A stretch of DNA of 64,000 nucleotides from JBHOQS01 sp042408875 (GCA_042408875.1 JBHOQS010000020.1:186001-250000); one strand, 5' to 3'; counted from the first letter of the stretch, positions 50,900 to 59,596 are shown. The notes: generated by a model not told the origin, from the letters alone. Translations and numbers: made by a program.

Positions 50900-51865
50900 C
50901 TAGTGCGCGCCGGCTGCGCCCCGCGCCAGACGAAGGACGGCCTCCGCGGCCAGCCGTGCGGTGGCCCGCTCCCGGTCACGGGCAGGATTGTACTCCACGA
51001 CGTCCGCTCCGACCAGCAGCCCGCTCGCGGCCAGGGCGCTGATCAGCCCCAGCGCCTCGTCCGGGGTCAGGCCCGATGGCACTGGTGTGCTGACACCGGG
51101 GGCGAAGTTTGGATCAACAGCGTCCAGGTCGAAACTGACATAGAGGTGGCTGCCTGACTGCACGACGTCGCGGACAATACGCGCTGCCAGCAGCGCTGGC
51201 CCTTCAGAGCGCAGGGCCGCAGGTGTGTAGACCCGCAGTTGCGGCGTCCGCTGGAGATACGCGTGCTCGCCCGGGTCGATCGCGCGTACACCAACCAGCA
51301 CGACATGGTCAGGAGAGAGCACCGGCCCGCCGTCGGCCAGCAATGGATGCCCTTCGCCCAGGAGGGCGGCCAGCACCATGCCGTGCGGGTTTCCCGAGGG
51401 TGACGTCAGGTGCGTGTTCAGGTCAGGATGCGCATCGATCCACACAACCCAGAGCGGCGCCAGCGAGCCCAGGCGGCGCAGCCCGGCCGCCGCGCCAGCG
51501 ATAGCGCCCAGGCTGATGCTGTGATCGCCGCCGATCGCCACCGGGCACTCCCCCCCGGCGACTAGACGAGCTGTCGCTGCGGCGACCTCGTCGGCGCGCC
51601 GCCGCACCAGTGCGAAGAGCTCCTGGGCGCGCGCAGAGCCGGCATTCGCTGGCGGAAGGCTGCCCTCGACGCGAACGAGATGGCGGGCTTCGTCTGAAAG
51701 AGAGAGTTCAGCCAGAATACGGGCAGGTCCGGCCAGCAGCGCCGGGCCGCCGGCAGGAATGCCCAGGTTGCCAGGCACGCCCAGGAGGACAGCCTGACGT
51801 CCTTCACGGTGGTGGGCGATCGAAGGCCTCTTTCGTCGCGCAACAACGGCGTTGCTGAGAACCAT
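50900..51865 (-). CDS. Arginase-family ureohydrolase (arginase-like)
   Basis: The 321-residue protein has all manganese-site motifs: GGDHSISLG (about 120), WIDAHPDLNTH (about 145) and SFDLDAVDPNFAPG (about 245). The SPSGNPHGM segment and PVPSGLTPDEAL are typical of arginases proper rather than agmatinases. It would hydrolyse arginine to ornithine and urea. Other ureohydrolases such as formiminoglutamase remain possible. The ATG at 51865 follows GCGAGGA; the longer frame is not supported. It lies after the TPP decarboxylase genes but behind its own -10 and palindrome, so regulation may be separate. Confidence 0.88.
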   Translation of the reverse strand: MVLSNAVVARRKRPSIAHHREGRQAVLLGVPGNLGIPAGGPALLAGPARILAELSLSDEARHLVRVEGSLPPANAGSARAQELFALVRRRADEVAAATARLVAGGECPVAIGGDHSISLGAIAGAAAGLRRLGSLAPLWVVWIDAHPDLNTHLTSPSGNPHGMVLAALLGEGHPLLADGGPVLSPDHVVLVGVRAIDPGEHAYLQRTPQLRVYTPAALRSEGPALLAARIVRDVVQSGSHLYVSFDLDAVDPNFAPGVSTPVPSGLTPDEALGLISALAASGLLVGADVVEYNPARDRERATARLAAEAVLRLARGAAGAH

Positions 51866-51917
51866 GTGCGTCCTCGCTGATCTGTGCAAGGCGGCTACTC
51901 CCCGTCGAGCAGCCAAC

Positions 51918-51950
51918 AGTGCGACCGACGCCGGTCGCACTTCAAGTATA
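51918..51950 (-). promoter_or_regulatory. Arginase promoter -10 with perfect operator-like palindrome
   Basis: On the minus strand TATACT (51950-51945) is followed by a perfect 10-bp inverted repeat AGTGCGACCG-ACGC-CGGTCGCACT (51918-51927 with 51932-51941) that would span the start site. A clear -35 is not visible. The arrangement fits a repressor operator over +1; the sequence is not an ARG box. Confidence 0.5.
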
Positions 51951-52017
51951 CCGCCCTGCGGTGTGCCTGCCGGTAGGGAGAATCACCTCCTATCCACTTA
52001 TCCGACTTACTCACCCC

Positions 52018-52047
52018 AACTTTACTTAACTTTTTAACTTTACTTAA
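52018..52047. repeat. AT-rich direct repeat
   Basis: AACTTTACTTAA occurs at 52018-52029 and 52036-52047 (18-base period) in an otherwise GC-rich window, within the 270-base gap between the TPP beta-like gene and the arginase promoter. It may be an upstream promoter element or a protein site. Confidence 0.6.
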
Positions 52048-52138
52048 ACTCAAGTACGTATTCAAGGGGCATGATCTAGTGGCATAAGCGCCGGTGGATA
52101 CATTACGACCGATACGCGCCTCTTGCGCAGCGAACCGA

Positions 52139-52747
52139 TCATGCGGGGGACCCGCACGCCGGTGCGCCCTCGTGGGAGTAGGGGGCTAGAGCAGCGCGCA
52201 CGATGGGTATGGCCTCGATCGTGCGGCGCGTGCGTGCCTGCGGGAGTTGCGGCGGGATCCTTACCCGCAGGCAGACCAGCACCGGCCCCGGCTCCGCGAC
52301 GATCCTCCCCGCCTCAGCCTCCCAGACGGCCAGCTCGTCGAAGGTGTACGCGGCGGCATAGCCCGCGGCGCGGGCCAGGCCGGCGAAGTCCACCAGGTTA
52401 CGCCCGGGGATGGGCTGGCCGCCGCTGGTGAGATACACCCCGTTCTCGATGACGAGATGCAGCAGGTTCGACGGCCGCATGTGCGCGATCGTCACCAGGC
52501 TGCCCAGGTTCATCAGCAGCGAGCCATCGCCATCCAGGACGATGACCCGGCGCTGCGGCTGCGCCAGGGCTAGACCCAGCCCTACTGATGAGGCCTTGCC
52601 CATTGCGCCGGAGAGGGGAAGGTCGAGCTCCGGACGTTGCGAGACTGCTGCCCGGATGTGGGCAGCAGTCATGGTCGGAATCACTACGGCGGTGCCGCGG
52701 CAGGGCACCAGCACACGCAATGCTGCAAGCGGGTCCATCATGGTCAC
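52139..52747 (-). CDS. TPP-binding decarboxylase, PP-domain subunit (sulfopyruvate/phosphonopyruvate decarboxylase beta-like)
   Basis: The 202-residue protein contains only the C-terminal TPP-binding half of a decarboxylase: GAMGKASSVGLGLALA and the cofactor motif LDGDGSLLMNLGSL...VIENGVYLTSGGQ (about 70-105). It resembles ComE-type beta subunits. Its partner, the PYR-domain subunit, is the preceding gene. The start overlaps the partner's stop (GTGA); an ATG two codons in is the alternative. The pair should decarboxylate a 2-oxo acid; the substrate here is unknown. Confidence 0.85.
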   Translation of the reverse strand: MTMMDPLAALRVLVPCRGTAVVIPTMTAAHIRAAVSQRPELDLPLSGAMGKASSVGLGLALAQPQRRVIVLDGDGSLLMNLGSLVTIAHMRPSNLLHLVIENGVYLTSGGQPIPGRNLVDFAGLARAAGYAAAYTFDELAVWEAEAGRIVAEPGPVLVCLRVRIPPQLPQARTRRTIEAIPIVRAALAPYSHEGAPACGSPA

Positions 52748-53289
52748 GCCCCCCGCGCCTCCGAGGCTTCCGGTGCGTACTCTGAGCCGATGAGTACCGC
52801 CACAGGCCTCTGCTCGGCCTGCGCCATCTGATATGCCTGCACGATCACTCCAGCATCCTCATCGCGCTCCAGCAGGAAATACGGAAGCCCCCAGGCCTTG
52901 AGCAGGGGCTCCAGATAGATCCCTGCGGAATCCTCCATCGGCGCGCCGTGGCGCCAGCCGCGGTAGCCGATCATCAGGAGCAGCGGCAGATGCAGATCAA
53001 GCGCCAGCCCGCGCAGGGAATCGCCCTGCTCGAAGAAGCCAGTGTTCTGGATCGACACCACCGGCTTCTTGCCGCCGATCCAGAGCCCTAGGGCAATAGC
53101 GATCGCTTCGCCTTCCCGGCAGACCGGCACGACGGTAAAGGGAAATGCCGCCAGCACTGCCTGCATCGCGCCAGTCTCGGTATCGGGCAGCCAGACAATG
53201 TGGGTGACCCCCAGCCGTTGAAGCTGCTCCAGCACCGTGCGGGCGTGCAGCACGTAGCCGGCAGGTGCCGCCGATACGTCGCTGGCCAT
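52744..53289 (-). CDS. TPP-binding decarboxylase, PYR-domain subunit (sulfopyruvate/phosphonopyruvate decarboxylase alpha-like)
   Basis: The 181-residue protein is the N-terminal half of a TPP decarboxylase: LGVTHIVWLPDTETGAM, VVPVCREGEAIAIALGLWIG with the catalytic Glu, and VVSIQNTGFFEQGDSLRGLA. It resembles ComD-type alpha subunits. The ATG at 53289 follows GAGGAGGGA. Translation is coupled to the PP-domain subunit. Dehydratase genes upstream make a 2-keto-3-deoxy sugar acid or similar oxo acid a reasonable substrate, but this is inference. Confidence 0.83.
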   Translation of the reverse strand: MASDVSAAPAGYVLHARTVLEQLQRLGVTHIVWLPDTETGAMQAVLAAFPFTVVPVCREGEAIAIALGLWIGGKKPVVSIQNTGFFEQGDSLRGLALDLHLPLLLMIGYRGWRHGAPMEDSAGIYLEPLLKAWGLPYFLLERDEDAGVIVQAYQMAQAEQRPVAVLIGSEYAPEASEARGA

Positions 53290-53409
53290 GGCTCCCTCCT
53301 CGCAGGCTTGCCTGCCCACTTCTCCGTTGCACAGCGGGAAGTACCGCACCGTGGTTATCGTATATCGTATCCAGCTCGCGGGTGCCTCATTACTCTTAAC
53401 TCTTAACCC

Positions 53410-54522
53410 CTACCGCGCCCGCATCTGCTGGTATGCCTCGGGCGCCGGCTCACGATACTGATACTCCGACACCGCCCGGGGTGGGTGCTTAGCGATCTCT
53501 GCTTCGTTGATGTCGATGCCGAGCCCGGGCCGGTTCGGAACTTCCAGATAGCCATTGACGTCCGGCACCGCCCCGGTGACCACCTCGAAGCGCCATGGCA
53601 CGTCGTCGGTGCGGTGCTCCAGGTACGCCACATTCGGGATCGACGCCAGGAAGTGGATGTTCGCCATCTCAGCGATCGGCCCGGCCGAGCCATCGTGCGG
53701 TGCGACTTTCACACCATACGCTTCGCACATGATAGCCGTCTTCTTCGACTCTGTGATGCCGCCGATGCGGGTGATCTCTGGCTGGAAGATATCGATGATC
53801 TGCCGGTGCAGTAGATCCTTGACCGACCACTTGTGATACAGCCGCTCGCCAGCCGCGATAGGAATATCTACCTTTTCGGCTACCTTCGCCAGCGCCTCGA
53901 TATCATCGGGTGATGTGGGCTCCTCGAAGAACGCCGGCCGATACGGCTCGCAGGCCTTGCCGAGCTGGATCGCCGCAGCAGCCGTGAACTCGCCGTGGCA
54001 GTGCACACCGATCTCTACGTCGTCCCCACATGCCTCGCGCAGCGTCTTGAGCACCTGGGCGCTAGGGGCGCACTTGAAGATCTTGATCCCGCGCTCGATC
54101 AACCGCTGCGCCCGCTCGACCGTGCTGGCGTGGCTGTACACCGGGATCCGGTCGCGGTACTTGCCGCCCAAGAGCTCGTACACCGGCACGCCCAGCGCCT
54201 TGCCCTTGATGTCCCATAGTGCCATGTCGATGGCGCTGATCACACCACCGCGCACAGCTCCGGTAAGCCCGTGGCTGTGCAGCAGGTAGTAGAGCTTGGT
54301 CCACAGCCGCTCGATGTCGAACGGGTTCTCGCCGATGAGAAAGTAGCTCAGCTCGCGGATGCCCGTCTCGACCACCTCGGGCCATCCACCGCCTTCGCCT
54401 ACGCCGGTGATGCCCTCGTCGGTGAAGACCTTCACGAACAGCCAGTTCCGCCCGTGCGGCCGATCTGACCGGCCGCCGTGGTCGGCGTTCACCAGATAGG
54501 TGCGAACGTCGGTGATCTTCAT
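53410..54522 (-). CDS. Enolase-superfamily sugar-acid dehydratase (galactonate dehydratase-like)
   Basis: The 370-residue protein belongs to the mandelate racemase/muconate lactonizing group. Like DgoD it begins MKITDVRTYLVN and has FVKVFTDEGITGVGEG, AFFEEPTSP, IAAGERLYHKW and VKVAPHDGSAGPIAEMA, giving two Glu metal ligands and the catalytic His. At the first metal ligand, where DgoD has D-F-H-G-R, it reads GVHCHGEF, so the Asp appears replaced by His. The product would be a 2-keto-3-deoxy acid. AAGGAG precedes the ATG. The gene lies 120 bases before the TPP decarboxylase pair. Confidence 0.85.
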   Translation of the reverse strand: MKITDVRTYLVNADHGGRSDRPHGRNWLFVKVFTDEGITGVGEGGGWPEVVETGIRELSYFLIGENPFDIERLWTKLYYLLHSHGLTGAVRGGVISAIDMALWDIKGKALGVPVYELLGGKYRDRIPVYSHASTVERAQRLIERGIKIFKCAPSAQVLKTLREACGDDVEIGVHCHGEFTAAAAIQLGKACEPYRPAFFEEPTSPDDIEALAKVAEKVDIPIAAGERLYHKWSVKDLLHRQIIDIFQPEITRIGGITESKKTAIMCEAYGVKVAPHDGSAGPIAEMANIHFLASIPNVAYLEHRTDDVPWRFEVVTGAVPDVNGYLEVPNRPGLGIDINEAEIAKHPPRAVSEYQYREPAPEAYQQMRAR

Positions 54523-54590
54523 GCAGTGCGTGCTCCTTCCCGGTGTGATCTGTTTCTTACGTTACGTGCCATACTGCGACCTCGCGGGGC

Positions 54591-55670
54591 TCAGCCCTCA
54601 ATGCGGCCGCGTGAGAGCAGGTAGCGTTCTACCGCTGCCATGTCCAGCTCCCCGCCGAGGCCCGGGCGGTCGGGCACGAGGGCATCGCCGCCCTCGAAGC
54701 GGATCGGCTCGACCAGGAAGTCATCCACGTGCAGGATGTTGCCCATGATGTCGCTGGGATGCGTACAGTTCGGCGCGGCGGCGCAGCAGTGCACGTAGGC
54801 CAGGTCGAGGATGCCGCAATCGTTGCCGGAGCCGTGCCAGCAGGGGATGCCGGCCTCGCCGGCGATACGGGCCATCTCCACGAACGTCACCATGCTGGGC
54901 GGGCTGCAATTGACGATATCGATGCATTCCAGCTCGATCGCCTGCCGGAGCTGCTCGATCGATCCCAGGTGCAGTCCGAGCGGGATGCCCGTATCGCGCA
55001 TCTGGCGATGGAGCGCCGCGTACGCCCGCAGGTCGTCCTTCGGGATCGGGTCCTCAAAGCAGGCGACGTTCGGGTACGGTTGGAGCTGGCGCGCCAGCTC
55101 CAACGTGTCCTCGGCGCGGTAGAAGCGGCAGTTGGGGTCGATGGTCATCTTCATCGCCGGGACCGTTTCGTAGCAGCGGCGCACGCGCTCAACCATGGGA
55201 TCCTGGATAGTACACTTGATCTTGATGCCGCGGAAGCCGCGCTCCCAGCCCTCCTTCGCCCAGCGCGCCAGGTCGTCAGGCATCCGGCGTCCGCTCCACC
55301 AGTCTACGGCAACGCGGTCACGCACGGCACCGCCCAGCAGGTCTACCACCCGCTTGCCCCGGGCCTTCCCCACGATGTCGAAGATGGCGATCTCATAGGC
55401 CATGAAGGCGCCGTTGCGCGGTAGCGGCAGCTGCTCCAGCGGCAGATCCGAGGGATCCTTGCCTACCAGCGCCTGCGCCCCGGCCACGACGGCGTCCTCC
55501 GGCACACCACGGGGAGTCTCACCGATGCCGGTGATGCCGGCATCGGTGTGCACCTGGATGAAATACTTCGGCACGAGGTCCCAGCGCGGCTCCGGGTACT
55601 CCGGCCCGTTCACCGTTCCCTCGCGCATGAACTGGTGACACAGGTAGTAGTCCACGTGGGTGACCCACAT
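54591..55670 (-). CDS. Enolase-superfamily enzyme (mandelate racemase/muconate lactonizing type)
   Basis: The 359-residue protein has the capping domain with FIQVHTDAGITGIGE, then the barrel with the K-x-K motif FRGIKIKCTIQDP (about 165), metal ligands in MTIDPNCRF (Asp, about 195) and CFEDPIPKD (Glu, about 222), and CWHGSGNDCGI (about 295). The KxK form differs from the neighbouring DgoD-like protein, so a different substrate or an epimerase/racemase function is possible. AAAGGAGG precedes the ATG at 55670; the upstream extension runs through the divergent promoter and is rejected. Confidence 0.83.
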   Translation of the reverse strand: MWVTHVDYYLCHQFMREGTVNGPEYPEPRWDLVPKYFIQVHTDAGITGIGETPRGVPEDAVVAGAQALVGKDPSDLPLEQLPLPRNGAFMAYEIAIFDIVGKARGKRVVDLLGGAVRDRVAVDWWSGRRMPDDLARWAKEGWERGFRGIKIKCTIQDPMVERVRRCYETVPAMKMTIDPNCRFYRAEDTLELARQLQPYPNVACFEDPIPKDDLRAYAALHRQMRDTGIPLGLHLGSIEQLRQAIELECIDIVNCSPPSMVTFVEMARIAGEAGIPCWHGSGNDCGILDLAYVHCCAAAPNCTHPSDIMGNILHVDDFLVEPIRFEGGDALVPDRPGLGGELDMAAVERYLLSRGRIEG

Positions 55671-55721
55671 TGGCCAGCCTCCTTTCACAGCGCTGAAACT
55701 CAGGACCGGCGCAGCGCGCAG

Positions 55722-55729
55722 AGTATAAT
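55722..55729. promoter_or_regulatory. Overlapping divergent -10 elements
   Basis: TATAAT (55724-55729, plus) and TATACT (55727-55722, minus) share the same AT core between the glycosyltransferase and dehydratase genes. On the plus strand the expected start (about 55736) is only 2-3 bases before the ATG at 55739 and no ribosome site lies between, suggesting a leaderless message. -35 hexamers are poor on both sides. Confidence 0.5.
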
Positions 55730-55738
55730 TCCCCCAGC

Positions 55739-56962
55739 ATGTCCGAGGCAGCAGACATCCTTTACCTGGCCAACGCGCGTATTCCCAGCGAGAAGGCCCA
55801 CGTCTACCAGATCCTGAAGATGTGCGAGGCCTGGAACACGCTGGGCTATCGGGTCGAGGTAGCATACCCCGGCCGGCAGAACACCGCTCGCATGGCGCAG
55901 GTGAGCGATCTGGCGGCGTACTATGGCCTGGGGCCGGCCTTCAGCCGCACACGCCTGGTGCGGCTACCGTCCTTCGACCTGATCAAGCTGCTGACCCTCG
56001 ACCTCCCGCAGCTCAACCGCGCGCCGCTCGTGCAGGCTGCATTTTACCTGCAATCAGTGACGTTTGCGTTCGCCTGCGCCTGGCATCTGCGTCGCTCTCG
56101 AGCGAGCGTGGTGTACACGCGGGATCTGGCGGTGCTGGGCCTGACCAGGCTGCTTGGGGCAGCGACGAAGCACTGGTACCTCGAGCTCCACGATGCACCG
56201 CGCGGGGCAGCGCGGCTGGCCTGGCGGCTGGTCGTGCCGCGGCTGGACGGTATCGTCTGCATCACCGAGGGGCTAGCGCAGTGGTGCCGCGCTCACGGCG
56301 CAGACGGCATGCCCTTGCTCGTCGCTCCTGATGGCGCTGACCCGGCACGGTTTGCTGCGGCACCCCCGCAGGCCGAGGCGCGCCGCCTGCTGGGCCTCCC
56401 CCCGGACCGGCCCATCGCCTGCTACACTGGCCATCTCTATCGCTGGAAGGGCGTCTACACTCTGGCCGCCGCGGCGCGGCTGTTGCCGCCGGAGTGGCTG
56501 GTATGTATCGTCGGAGGCGTGGACGAGGACCTCGAGGCGCTGCGCCGGTACGTTGCGGCTGCGCCGGGCAGGGCGGAGGTGCGGCTGCCCGGCTATGTCG
56601 CGCCGGCCCAGGTGCCGCTGTGGCTGGCCGCAGCGGATGTACTGGTGCTGCCGAACTCGGCGCAGGCCCCCATCTCACGCGAATATACCTCGCCGCTCAA
56701 GCTGTTCGAGTACATGGCCGCGGGCAGGCCCATCGTCGCCTCGGACCTGCCCTCGCTGCGCGAGGTCCTTACCCACGGCCGCAACGCCTGGCTTATCCGT
56801 CCCGACGATCCGGCAGCACTGGCCGGCGCGCTCTGTACTGTGCGAGATGACCCGGCGCTGGGTAATCGGCTGGCCACCCAGGCCCGCGCCGATGTCGCTG
56901 CTTATACATGGGAAGGCCGGGCGCGTCGCCTAGCAGCGTGGATGTTTCAGAGCAGTGGTTAG
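55739..56962 (+). CDS. Family 4 glycosyltransferase (GT-B fold)
   Basis: The 407-residue protein has an N-terminal acceptor-side domain (DILYLANARIPSEKAHVYQI) and a C-terminal nucleotide-sugar domain with CYTGHLYRWKGVYTLAAAAR (about 225), VRLPGYVAPAQVPLWLAAADVLVLP (split across about 280-305) and the E-x7-E element SPLKLFEYMAAGRPIVASD (about 320-338). It should transfer a sugar to a lipid, polysaccharide or metabolite. No signal or membrane segment is seen. The ATG at 55739 has no ribosome site and follows a perfect -10, so it may be leaderless. Confidence 0.88.
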   Translation: MSEAADILYLANARIPSEKAHVYQILKMCEAWNTLGYRVEVAYPGRQNTARMAQVSDLAAYYGLGPAFSRTRLVRLPSFDLIKLLTLDLPQLNRAPLVQAAFYLQSVTFAFACAWHLRRSRASVVYTRDLAVLGLTRLLGAATKHWYLELHDAPRGAARLAWRLVVPRLDGIVCITEGLAQWCRAHGADGMPLLVAPDGADPARFAAAPPQAEARRLLGLPPDRPIACYTGHLYRWKGVYTLAAAARLLPPEWLVCIVGGVDEDLEALRRYVAAAPGRAEVRLPGYVAPAQVPLWLAAADVLVLPNSAQAPISREYTSPLKLFEYMAAGRPIVASDLPSLREVLTHGRNAWLIRPDDPAALAGALCTVRDDPALGNRLATQARADVAAYTWEGRARRLAAWMFQSSG

Positions 56963-57426
56963 CCTGCCCTCTGCAGAGCCCTGCCGGTGTTCTGCGTCGC
57001 TGGCGTGCCTGGCTCCGTGGATGCCTAATGGCTTCCTCCGAGTGGACAGGACCGTCTGATCCTGGGCACTCCAGGACCCATTTCCTACTCCTGTTTGTCC
57101 GCGTGAGGCGATGCTGTATACATGTGCTGGGGATGGTGCAGCGCAGTGCTGCCGTCTGGTCCCGCGCCACGGGGCGAGCAGGCGCGGCCCTGCCGGGACG
57201 CCTGCTCCAGCCTCGTCATGCGGTAAGCCGGCGCTGGTGGCACGGTCCATGCGCTCTGCTGGGGAGCTCCTGACCCGGCCGGAAGGCTAGGGAAACGACT
57301 GGCCGGGTTATGGGGAGATGATCTGGCCGTATGCCGGTCGTGCATTCACTGGGTGGCATGGTAGCATCGCTCGTGGTAGACGCAGTAGATACGGTGGGGA
57401 GCGGTGGTGCAGAAGGGGACACGAGC
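56963..57426 (+). other. Gap after the glycosyltransferase, no gene seen
   Basis: No convincing gene is seen in these 464 bases. One 8-bp stem ACCCGGCC/GGCCGGGT (57273-57280 with 57301-57308) is present without a T-run. Short ORFs on both strands lack ribosome sites and family features. Confidence 0.4.
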
Positions 57427-57756
57427 ATGAAGACCTCTCAGTTCAAGGCTGTACATCAGTTCAAGATTGTACACAAAGCTGTACAAATGAAAACTATGCC
57501 AGCGAAGCGTTTTGACCCAGCCGGTAGCACGACGCACGCATGCACCGAACTCCTGTACGACGCGCTGGACCTTACGCAGGAGGCCAGCGCACTTGCTGAG
57601 CTCTCACAGATCTTTGCCCGCCGCGGTCTGGCGCTGATGGCCGAGCACGCCCTGCAAAAGGCCAGCGGGCGGCTTGCCTACGCCTCTGCGCTGCTGGACC
57701 TGGCTGATGAGGTCGCCGGGCCAGGCGCGCAGACGACCCTCGCCATCGCGCCGTAA
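57427..57756 (+). CDS. Small protein of unknown function
   Basis: A 109-residue ORF upstream of xseA. The first ~25 residues are basic and rich in K, Q, H and V, encoded by a stretch with three TGTAC words. The rest is alpha-helical with LYDALDLTQEASALAELSQI and a second Ala/Leu-rich helix (about 75-100). No known domain is recognised. AGAAGGGGAC lies in front of the ATG at 57427; 57487 is an alternative start. A GC-rich stem (about 57780-57819) follows. It could be real or fortuitous. Confidence 0.35.
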   Translation: MKTSQFKAVHQFKIVHKAVQMKTMPAKRFDPAGSTTHACTELLYDALDLTQEASALAELSQIFARRGLALMAEHALQKASGRLAYASALLDLADEVAGPGAQTTLAIAP

Positions 57757-57881
57757 TCCGGCGCTCCACGCATCAGCCGGCGCGCGGCGCAGAGCTTCCC
57801 TCCGCACGCCGCGCGGCCGACCTGGAGTAACTGCTGCCTGTACCATAGGCACATCGCTTCCCTCCTTGCCTCGCGTGGCCG

Positions 57882-57887
57882 TATAAT
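57882..57887 (+). promoter_or_regulatory. -10 element upstream of xseA
   Basis: A perfect TATAAT lies 41 bases before the xseA GTG. No good -35 is visible at 16-19 bases. The ATG at 57886 that opens the longer frame overlaps this box and so cannot be the translated start of this transcript. Confidence 0.45.
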
Positions 57888-57927
57888 GCCGGCAGCGACC
57901 CGATGCCCTCACCAGGAGGACCTTGCC

Positions 57928-59241
57928 GTGCAGCTCCCGCTGCCGGACCCCACGTTGCTGGAGTGCCGCAGCCCGCTGAGTGTGTCCGAACTCTGGGCCT
58001 TGATCGATGCCGCTGTGCGCGTGGCGCTTCCTGAGCGCGTGCACGTGCGGGGCTGCACGCCGCGTCCACGGCAGAGTAGCTCGGCCTACTTCTTCAGCCT
58101 GAGTGAGCAGGGCCCGGATGGGCGCACGTACCAGATCCAGTGCTGCATCTGGAAGCGCCTGCTCGCTGCCATCCCAGGCGGCTTTGACGTCATCCAGCAC
58201 GCCGACGAGGCCGAGCTGGAGGTGTGGGGGAGCCTGAGCTGGTGGAGCAATGGCACGCTCATGCTCGTCGTGGGCGACCTGCGCTTCGCCGGCGACAAGG
58301 GCTACGAGCGCCAGCTCCAGCTCCTGCGTGAGCGGTTAGAGCGGGAAGGGTTATTCCATCTTGAGCGCAAACGCCCGCTGCCGGCCTTCCCGCAGCGCGT
58401 GGCCGTCATCACCTCGCCGCACGGGCAGGCTATCCAGGATGTTGTCGGTACAATCGCCCGGCGCTTTCCGGTGGCCGAAGTCCTGCTGCTCGAGGTAAGT
58501 GTGCAGGGGGAGTCTGCCGTCAGCGATATCGTGGCGGCGCTGCAGACGGTCAACCGGCTCGACGCCGCCGACGTGATTGTGCTGGCCCGTGGTGGTGGCG
58601 GGGAGCTGGACTTCGCGCCGTTTAACACCGAGGAGGTGGCGCGAGCGATCTTTGCCTCGCACATTCCGGTGATCACCGGCATCGGGCATACGGGCGACCA
58701 TACGATCGCCGACGATGTGGCCGATGCGAAAGGCAACACACCCACGCATGCAGCGGAGCTGGCCGTGCCAGACGGCGCACAGGTGCTGGCGCGGCTCGAA
58801 AGCCTGGAGCAGCGCCTGGTCCAGGCAATGGCCACGGCGCTGCGCTACCAGCTCGCAACGATCGAGGCCGTGGAACGAGCGCTGGTGCGCCACGTCCCCG
58901 AGATTCCCGGCCGGCGAGCGCGCGTCGAGAGCCTTGCGGCCAGGCTGCAGGCTGCGATGTCCCGTGAGCTGGTTGCCAGGCAGCGCCACCTTGACGCACT
59001 TGCCCGTGTGCTGGAGAGCTTGAGCTACGCGCGGGTGCTGGCGCGCGGATTCGCCGCCCTGCGCCACCCGGACGGCACCTTCGTGCGCCGTCCGGAGGCG
59101 CTTGCGCCCGGCGCATCCGTGCTGGTCGAGACGGCGCGCGCCCGGCTGGCCACGCGCGTCGAGCGCGTAGCCAGCCCTGCTGGCGGCACATCCTCTGGCG
59201 GGAAGGCTGTTCAGCGCTCCAGCAGCTTGCCCCAGGCATGA
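57928..59241 (+). CDS. xseA: Exodeoxyribonuclease VII large subunit
   Basis: The 437-residue protein is the catalytic chain of exonuclease VII, which degrades single-stranded DNA in the cytoplasm during repair. It has an N-terminal OB domain (about 10-105, PLSVSELWALIDAAV), then the nuclease domain with AVITSPHGQAIQDVVGTIAR, LARGGGGELDFAPFN and ITGIGHTGDHTIADDVAD, and a C-terminal helical region. The usual GH-x-D-x-T-x-x-D-x-x-AD-x-R-A element reads GHTGDHTIADDVADAK. The start is GTG with AGGAGGA seven bases upstream. xseB follows after 85 bases. Confidence 0.93.
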   Translation: MQLPLPDPTLLECRSPLSVSELWALIDAAVRVALPERVHVRGCTPRPRQSSSAYFFSLSEQGPDGRTYQIQCCIWKRLLAAIPGGFDVIQHADEAELEVWGSLSWWSNGTLMLVVGDLRFAGDKGYERQLQLLRERLEREGLFHLERKRPLPAFPQRVAVITSPHGQAIQDVVGTIARRFPVAEVLLLEVSVQGESAVSDIVAALQTVNRLDAADVIVLARGGGGELDFAPFNTEEVARAIFASHIPVITGIGHTGDHTIADDVADAKGNTPTHAAELAVPDGAQVLARLESLEQRLVQAMATALRYQLATIEAVERALVRHVPEIPGRRARVESLAARLQAAMSRELVARQRHLDALARVLESLSYARVLARGFAALRHPDGTFVRRPEALAPGASVLVETARARLATRVERVASPAGGTSSGGKAVQRSSSLPQA

Positions 59242-59326
59242 GCGGCATGCTAAAGAACAACCTGTGCGGTATCTTCGGGCATTACTTCGAGCATTACGTG
59301 CCCGCAGGATGTGAGGAGCACCGCAT

Positions 59327-59596
59327 ATGACGTCGCAGAACACCCCGGCGGGTATGGCTGAAGAGCGCGCAGCGCCGGATGGACAGCAGCCTGAGGCCAG
59401 GCTGCCAGACTCCTTGAGTTTCGAGGAGGCGTTGAGCCGCGTCGAGGCGATCGTGGCCGCTATGGAAGAAGGTGGCCTCGCGCTCGATGAGGCGGTAGCC
59501 TGCTACGAGGAAGCCGCTGGCTTGATCGCCCGTTGCCGCCGGCTGCTTGCCGAGGCCGAGCTTCGCATCTCCTCCATACCGCTGCGCCAGGATTAG
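59327..59596 (+). CDS. xseB: Exodeoxyribonuclease VII small subunit
   Basis: The 89-residue protein has the short helical hairpin of XseB: SFEEALSRVEAIVAAMEEGG followed by LALDEAVACYEEAAGLIARC and a third helix. A ~28-residue Gln/Ala/Pro-rich N-terminal extension precedes it. Several XseB chains bind each XseA. The ATG follows GAGGAG. The neighbour xseA confirms the assignment. Confidence 0.95.
   Translation: MTSQNTPAGMAEERAAPDGQQPEARLPDSLSFEEALSRVEAIVAAMEEGGLALDEAVACYEEAAGLIARCRRLLAEAELRISSIPLRQD

Noticed and set aside
57273..57308. Riboswitch or terminator before the small ORF
   Set aside because: Only one 8-bp stem without a T-run or any known aptamer consensus.
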